A DNA stretch of 64,000 nt, taken from the NCBI RefSeq assembly GCF_947500975.1, contig NZ_CANMUE010000008.1:80690-144689 (forward strand), given 5' to 3'. The notes under the pieces are model-generated. The model was not told the origin of the DNA. It ran no database searches and saw only the letters and a program-made list of their open reading frames with translations. The position numbers were made by a program, and so were the translations under genes. Below are positions 63,245-64,000 of the stretch, in pieces (the first letter of the stretch is position 1; each line of letters starts with the position of its first letter). This DNA comes from an uncultured Polaribacter sp. GTDB lineage: Bacteria > Bacteroidota > Bacteroidia > Flavobacteriales > Flavobacteriaceae.

Positions 63245-64000
63245 TTAAGTTTTATCTTTTAAATAATTCATAATTATTTTTGTTGCTCCAAGATTATCTT
63301 TAATATATCTTTTATTAATAGCTCCTGTTAATTTTCTTTCTCCTTCTTCAATTTTTAAATCAATTAAACTCTTAGTAAATTCTTCTTGATTTTGAACCGA
63401 AATACAACCACCAATCTTCACCAAATCTACTGCTTCTTTAAATTTGTCATATTTATCGCCTATAATAACAGGAATTCCAAAAGTTGCTGGTTCTAAAATA
63501 TTATGTAAGCCTGTTTTTAAACCTCCACCAACATAAGCTACATCTGCAGCAGCGTAAATTTTAGTTAAAATTCCTATGGTATCAATTATAAAAACTTGAT
63601 ATTTTGATAAATCTTTATTTATTTTTTCGGAATACAAAACTGTTTTTTTGTTGATAGATTTCTGTAAATCTAAAATTGCATCTTGCTTAATATTATGTGG
63701 CGCAATTATAAATTTCTCATTTTCTGATGCATCATTATTTATGTAATTTACCAACAATTCTTCATCTTCTTGCCATGTGCTTCCTGCAACAATTGTGTAG
63801 GTATTGTTTTTAAATTCGTTTATAAAATCTAGAGAATTATCTTGTTCTAAAATTTTAGAAACTCTATCAAAACGTGTATCACCAGAAACTGTAACATTAT
63901 TAAAATTAATACTTTCTAATAATTCTTTTGATTTTTGATTTTGCACAAAAAAGTGGTGAAAAGCTTGTAACGATTTACGCATAAATCCGCCATAAAATTT
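63245..64000 (-). CDS. waaA: 3-deoxy-D-manno-octulosonic acid transferase (KdtA/WaaA), C-terminal part
   Basis: Glycosyltransferase that adds Kdo to lipid A precursors, and so makes LPS inner core. The track gives ATG 63982, but the frame is open to the window edge (KFYGGF just upstream) and a full enzyme has about 410 aa, so roughly the N-terminal third or more is missing. Visible GT-B motifs are VSGDTRFDRV, VAGSTWQEDEELL, APHNI, AYVGGGLKTGLHNILEPATFGIPV. It is 67 bp upstream of the YeeE pair's direction. Confidence 0.93.
   Translation of the reverse strand, partial: KFYGGFMRKSLQAFHHFFVQNQKSKELLESINFNNVTVSGDTRFDRVSKILEQDNSLDFINEFKNNTYTIVAGSTWQEDEELLVNYINNDASENEKFIIAPHNIKQDAILDLQKSINKKTVLYSEKINKDLSKYQVFIIDTIGILTKIYAAADVAYVGGGLKTGLHNILEPATFGIPVIIGDKYDKFKEAVDLVKIGGCISVQNQEEFTKSLIDLKIEEGERKLTGAINKRYIKDNLGATKIIMNYLKDKT

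Noticed and set aside
1-64000. CRISPR arrays, tRNA/rRNA genes, insertion sequences and prophage genes
   Set aside because: Looked for regularly spaced repeats, cloverleaf-like segments and transposase/integrase motifs in the gaps and ORFs; none found.

Overview
The window is one AT-rich (roughly 30% GC by eye) stretch of a Bacteroidota chromosome, almost certainly a marine member of Flavobacteriaceae (Polaribacter/Tenacibaculum-like is a guess, not demonstrated). Support: the gliding/type IX genes gldE and gldD, two TonB-dependent receptors with N-terminal carboxypeptidase-regulatory-like domains, DUF3098 and DUF5689 proteins, the order truB-uppP-DUF3098-ftsX and mutY-ssb-gldE-gldD, weak Shine-Dalgarno sequences, and repeated matches to the Bacteroidetes promoter (TTTG ... 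TAnnTTTG). Both ends cut genes: an M23 peptidase at the left and waaA at the right. I see no tRNA, rRNA, CRISPR array, transposase, phage or integrase gene.

Layout. 1-5.9 kb: M23 peptidase, MerR regulator, then an acyl-CoA catabolic operon (two acyl-CoA dehydrogenases, an SDR and an APH-type kinase). 5.9-20.3 kb: housekeeping genes (HIT, greA, a degenerate Rieske-like lipoprotein, purK-purE, M3 peptidase, glycosyltransferase and haem-binding protein, lpdA, pabB, an alpha/beta hydrolase, tilS, dsbD). 20.3-31.4 kb: ppc, a ComM/YifB ATPase, SLC13 permease, thioredoxin-like protein, ahcY, a phosphopantetheinyl transferase, pnuC plus a NadR-type kinase, arfB. 31.4-34.2 kb: a consensus promoter, a TPP riboswitch and a TonB-dependent receptor, so very probably outer-membrane thiamine uptake.

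34.2-38.8 kb is an accessory island with no recognised function: three tandem unknown genes, a leucine-rich-repeat protein and a small secreted protein. The last two are bracketed by inverted short motifs, and a 126-bp imperfect palindrome separates them. This resembles a gene-cassette architecture and is the strongest novelty candidate.

38.8-49.7 kb: truB-uppP-DUF3098-ftsX; then mce, a DUF5689 lipoprotein and a large TonB receptor, divergent from a secreted endonuclease/exonuclease/phosphatase-family protein; then rng, a 29-residue very basic protein absent from the ORF track, and HU. 49.7-55.2 kb: mutY-ssb-gldE-gldD and a large lipoprotein. 55.2-63.2 kb, minus strand: a membrane-anchored MutS-like ATPase, a molybdenum-cofactor cluster (moeB-like, mobA, moaC, moeA, moaA) and a two-part YeeE/YedE transporter. 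Three diverged copies of one palindromic repeat (31.6, 58.0 and 59.2 kb) lie in leaders and gene ends. Starts were moved from the ORF-track position where a TTG extension, an upstream terminator or a signal peptide argued for a later ATG.
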